Assembly: GCA_905215655.1 (NCBI GenBank)
Contig: CAJMQT010000109.1
Span: 1-6,186 of the forward strand
Length of the DNA: 6,186 bases
Direction: 5' to 3'
From: an uncultured bacterium
Lineage (GTDB): Bacteria; Bacteroidota; Bacteroidia; Bacteroidales; Bacteroidaceae
This document shows, piece after piece, positions 5,090 through 6,186 of the stretch. Within the stretch, counting starts at the first letter, position 1. Each line of letters begins with the position of its first letter. Made by a program: the position numbers and the translations under genes. The notes under the pieces are model-generated. The model was not told the origin of the DNA. It was given only the letters and a program-made list of their open reading frames with translations, and did not search any database.

Positions 5090-5758
5090 ATGGTAAACTT
5101 CAAACTTTACGAACGTCTGCTCGAACTGCCCTTGTTTCAAGGAATGAGTCGCAACGACCTCGAAGAGGCGGTGAAGAGCATCAAATACCGGACGCTGACA
5201 TACGCAAAGAATAAGGTCGTGGCTGCGGAAGGCGACCGTTGTGACAAGCTCCTCTTCCTGATGAGCGGCACGATAAGCGCGACCGGATATGCAGACGACA
5301 AAAGCTACGCGATAACGGAAGAAATATCGGCGCCCGACATTCTTCAACCCGAGCGTATCTTCGGACTGACGCAGCGTTACTCACGCACGTTCCGCACCAT
5401 CGGCGAGTGCAGCTTTATCAGCATAGGCAAGCCCGAGGCGATGCTGCTGTCAGACAAATACGAAATATTCCGGATCAATCTTCTTAACATTATCTGCACG
5501 AAATCACAACGCATCACCCGCTATCCGTGGAAAGCTAAGCCGCAAAGCATCAGGAGCAAGATAATAAGATTTATCGAGGCACGCTGCCTCCGTCCCGCCG
5601 GCAAGAAAACATTATCAATCAAGATGGACCGTCTCGGCGACGAGATAAACGAAAGCCGCCTCAACGTCTCGCGCGAGCTTAACGCAATGAAAGACGAAGG
5701 CTTAATCTCGCTGAGACGTGGCGAAATACATATCGAGGCGTTCGAGAAGATGAGATAA
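5090..5758 (+). CDS. Crp/Fnr-family transcription regulator
   Basis: A 222-residue protein with an N-terminal cyclic-nucleotide-binding-type beta domain (about 14-120, starting LPLFQGMSRNDLEE and containing VVAAEGDRCDKLLFLMSGTI), a dimerisation helix (about 122-145) and a C-terminal winged helix-turn-helix (about 152-222), with recognition helix ESRLNVSRELNAMKDEGLI (188-206) and wing SLRRGEIHI. The glycine-glutamate-arginine cAMP signature of E. coli CRP is absent, as are the cysteines of an Fnr iron-sulfur cluster, so the signal is not cAMP or oxygen by those known routes; ligand unknown. It is 29 bases downstream of apbE with no promoter seen between, so it may control apbE or flavin-dependent redox genes elsewhere. 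That is inference. Confidence 0.9.
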   Translation: MVNFKLYERLLELPLFQGMSRNDLEEAVKSIKYRTLTYAKNKVVAAEGDRCDKLLFLMSGTISATGYADDKSYAITEEISAPDILQPERIFGLTQRYSRTFRTIGECSFISIGKPEAMLLSDKYEIFRINLLNIICTKSQRITRYPWKAKPQSIRSKIIRFIEARCLRPAGKKTLSIKMDRLGDEINESRLNVSRELNAMKDEGLISLRRGEIHIEAFEKMR

Positions 5759-5784
5759 TTCTTATTCTTACAATTACAATAAAA

Positions 5785-5859
5785 GAGTGAAGTGAATAAA
5801 TCCGGACAAAAACCTTGCTCGTTTTATCTTCCAAAGCATTTGTCTGTACTTCTTCACTC
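5785..5859 (+). terminator. Possible structured 3' region after the regulator gene
   Basis: Three nested pairings occur: GAGTGAAG (5785-5792) with CTTCACTC (5852-5859), GGACAAA (5804-5810) with TTTGTCT (5839-5845, one G-U pair), and TGCT (5816-5819) with AGCA (5835-5838). Together they could form an extended hairpin ending the apbE-regulator transcript. There is no run of U directly after the last arm, only CCGATTTTC, so it is not a classic Rho-independent terminator. It may also be chance. Confidence 0.3.
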
Positions 5860-6186
5860 CCGATTTTCATTTCAAATAATTTGGATTTTTCCTAAGGCGT
5901 TTCATAACCGATTACAGTTTACCCGAACCATGTTTCACCGTAACAAGCTGTCTACATGCACTTTACCGTGAAGGATAAAAAACACTATTCATAGACGCAC
6001 GCACGGCGGAGACATCATCATTCACCGCATATCTCTGTCACACAACGACTTACACGTACGTGAAGGTGTGAAACACGATTTAGAAAAATATTTTTTGGTA
6101 GTTAAGGAATACGGGCAAAATACCTCATTGTTTTTTTAACCTGCATTATTCATAGGCTTTCGTTACGAGAGTTCCAAATGTCTGTG
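5860..6186. other. Intergenic stretch without a supported gene
   Basis: I see no coding frame with family features on either strand. The stretch contains a 10-bp palindrome CACGTACGTG (6053-6062), an imperfect inverted repeat (5934-5943 / 5963-5972, one C-C mismatch) and a direct repeat TATTCATAG (5986-5994, 6147-6155). The AT-rich part near 6085-6100 is close to a promoter box (TA then six T then G) but one base too long. The ATG at 6178-6180 could start a gene beyond the window; nothing supports it. Confidence 0.6.

Noticed and set aside
6053..6062. Palindrome CACGTACGTG as an operator
   Set aside because: It is short, with no gene or promoter box clearly placed next to it in this window.
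5986..6155. Direct repeat TATTCATAG as attachment sites
   Set aside because: Nine AT-rich bases can recur by chance, and no integrase or element lies between the copies.

Overview
The window looks like a stretch of Bacteroidales chromosome, most probably Prevotella-like. The evidence is an SRP RNA with Bacteroidales-type sequence, several exact matches to the Bacteroidetes -7 promoter element (TAnnTTTG), A-rich leaders without Shine-Dalgarno sequences, and genes of Bacteroidetes-restricted families (DUF4199, and a lipoprotein/outer-membrane pair resembling DUF6452/DUF6048). No recognisable transposase, CRISPR array, tRNA or phage gene is present.

Layout. (1) 1-151: the small SRP RNA on the minus strand with its promoter. 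(2) 265-946: a damaged region. A promoter and leader precede about 25 codons resembling the start of ftsZ. These run out of frame into a conserved Bacteroidales gene of unknown function that also carries an in-frame TAG; it is a likely pseudogene with a rearranged 5' end. (3) 987-2575: a promoter overlapping a perfect 10-bp dyad, then a two-gene operon of a DUF4199 membrane protein and a membrane-anchored family 2 glycosyltransferase of the polyprenyl-phosphate sugar synthase type. (4) 2564-4033: a lipoprotein gene and an outer-membrane-type gene that overlap by 50 bp, bracketed on both sides by arrays of an 8-bp repeat (TTGAAANN / NNTTTCAA). (5) 4035-5758: apbE (FAD:protein FMN transferase) and a Crp/Fnr-type regulator, probably cotranscribed. 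(6) 5785-6186: a possible structured 3' region, then over 300 bases with no gene I can support.

How the genes work together. Most of the window concerns the cell envelope: lipid-linked sugar transfer, an inner-membrane protein, a lipoprotein plus outer-membrane protein, and an exported flavinylation enzyme that in related bacteria matures Na+-pumping NQR or RNF subunits. The Crp/Fnr-type regulator next to apbE may tie that function to redox or metabolic state; this is inference.

Most unusual point. The octamer repeats are built into gene ends and starts. One array supplies the stop codon of the glycosyltransferase, one encodes the hydrophobic core of the lipoprotein signal peptide, and one runs up to the apbE start codon. 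Because 8 is not a multiple of 3, a change of repeat number inside the lipoprotein gene would switch its reading frame. The converging arms could also form long hairpins or recombine.
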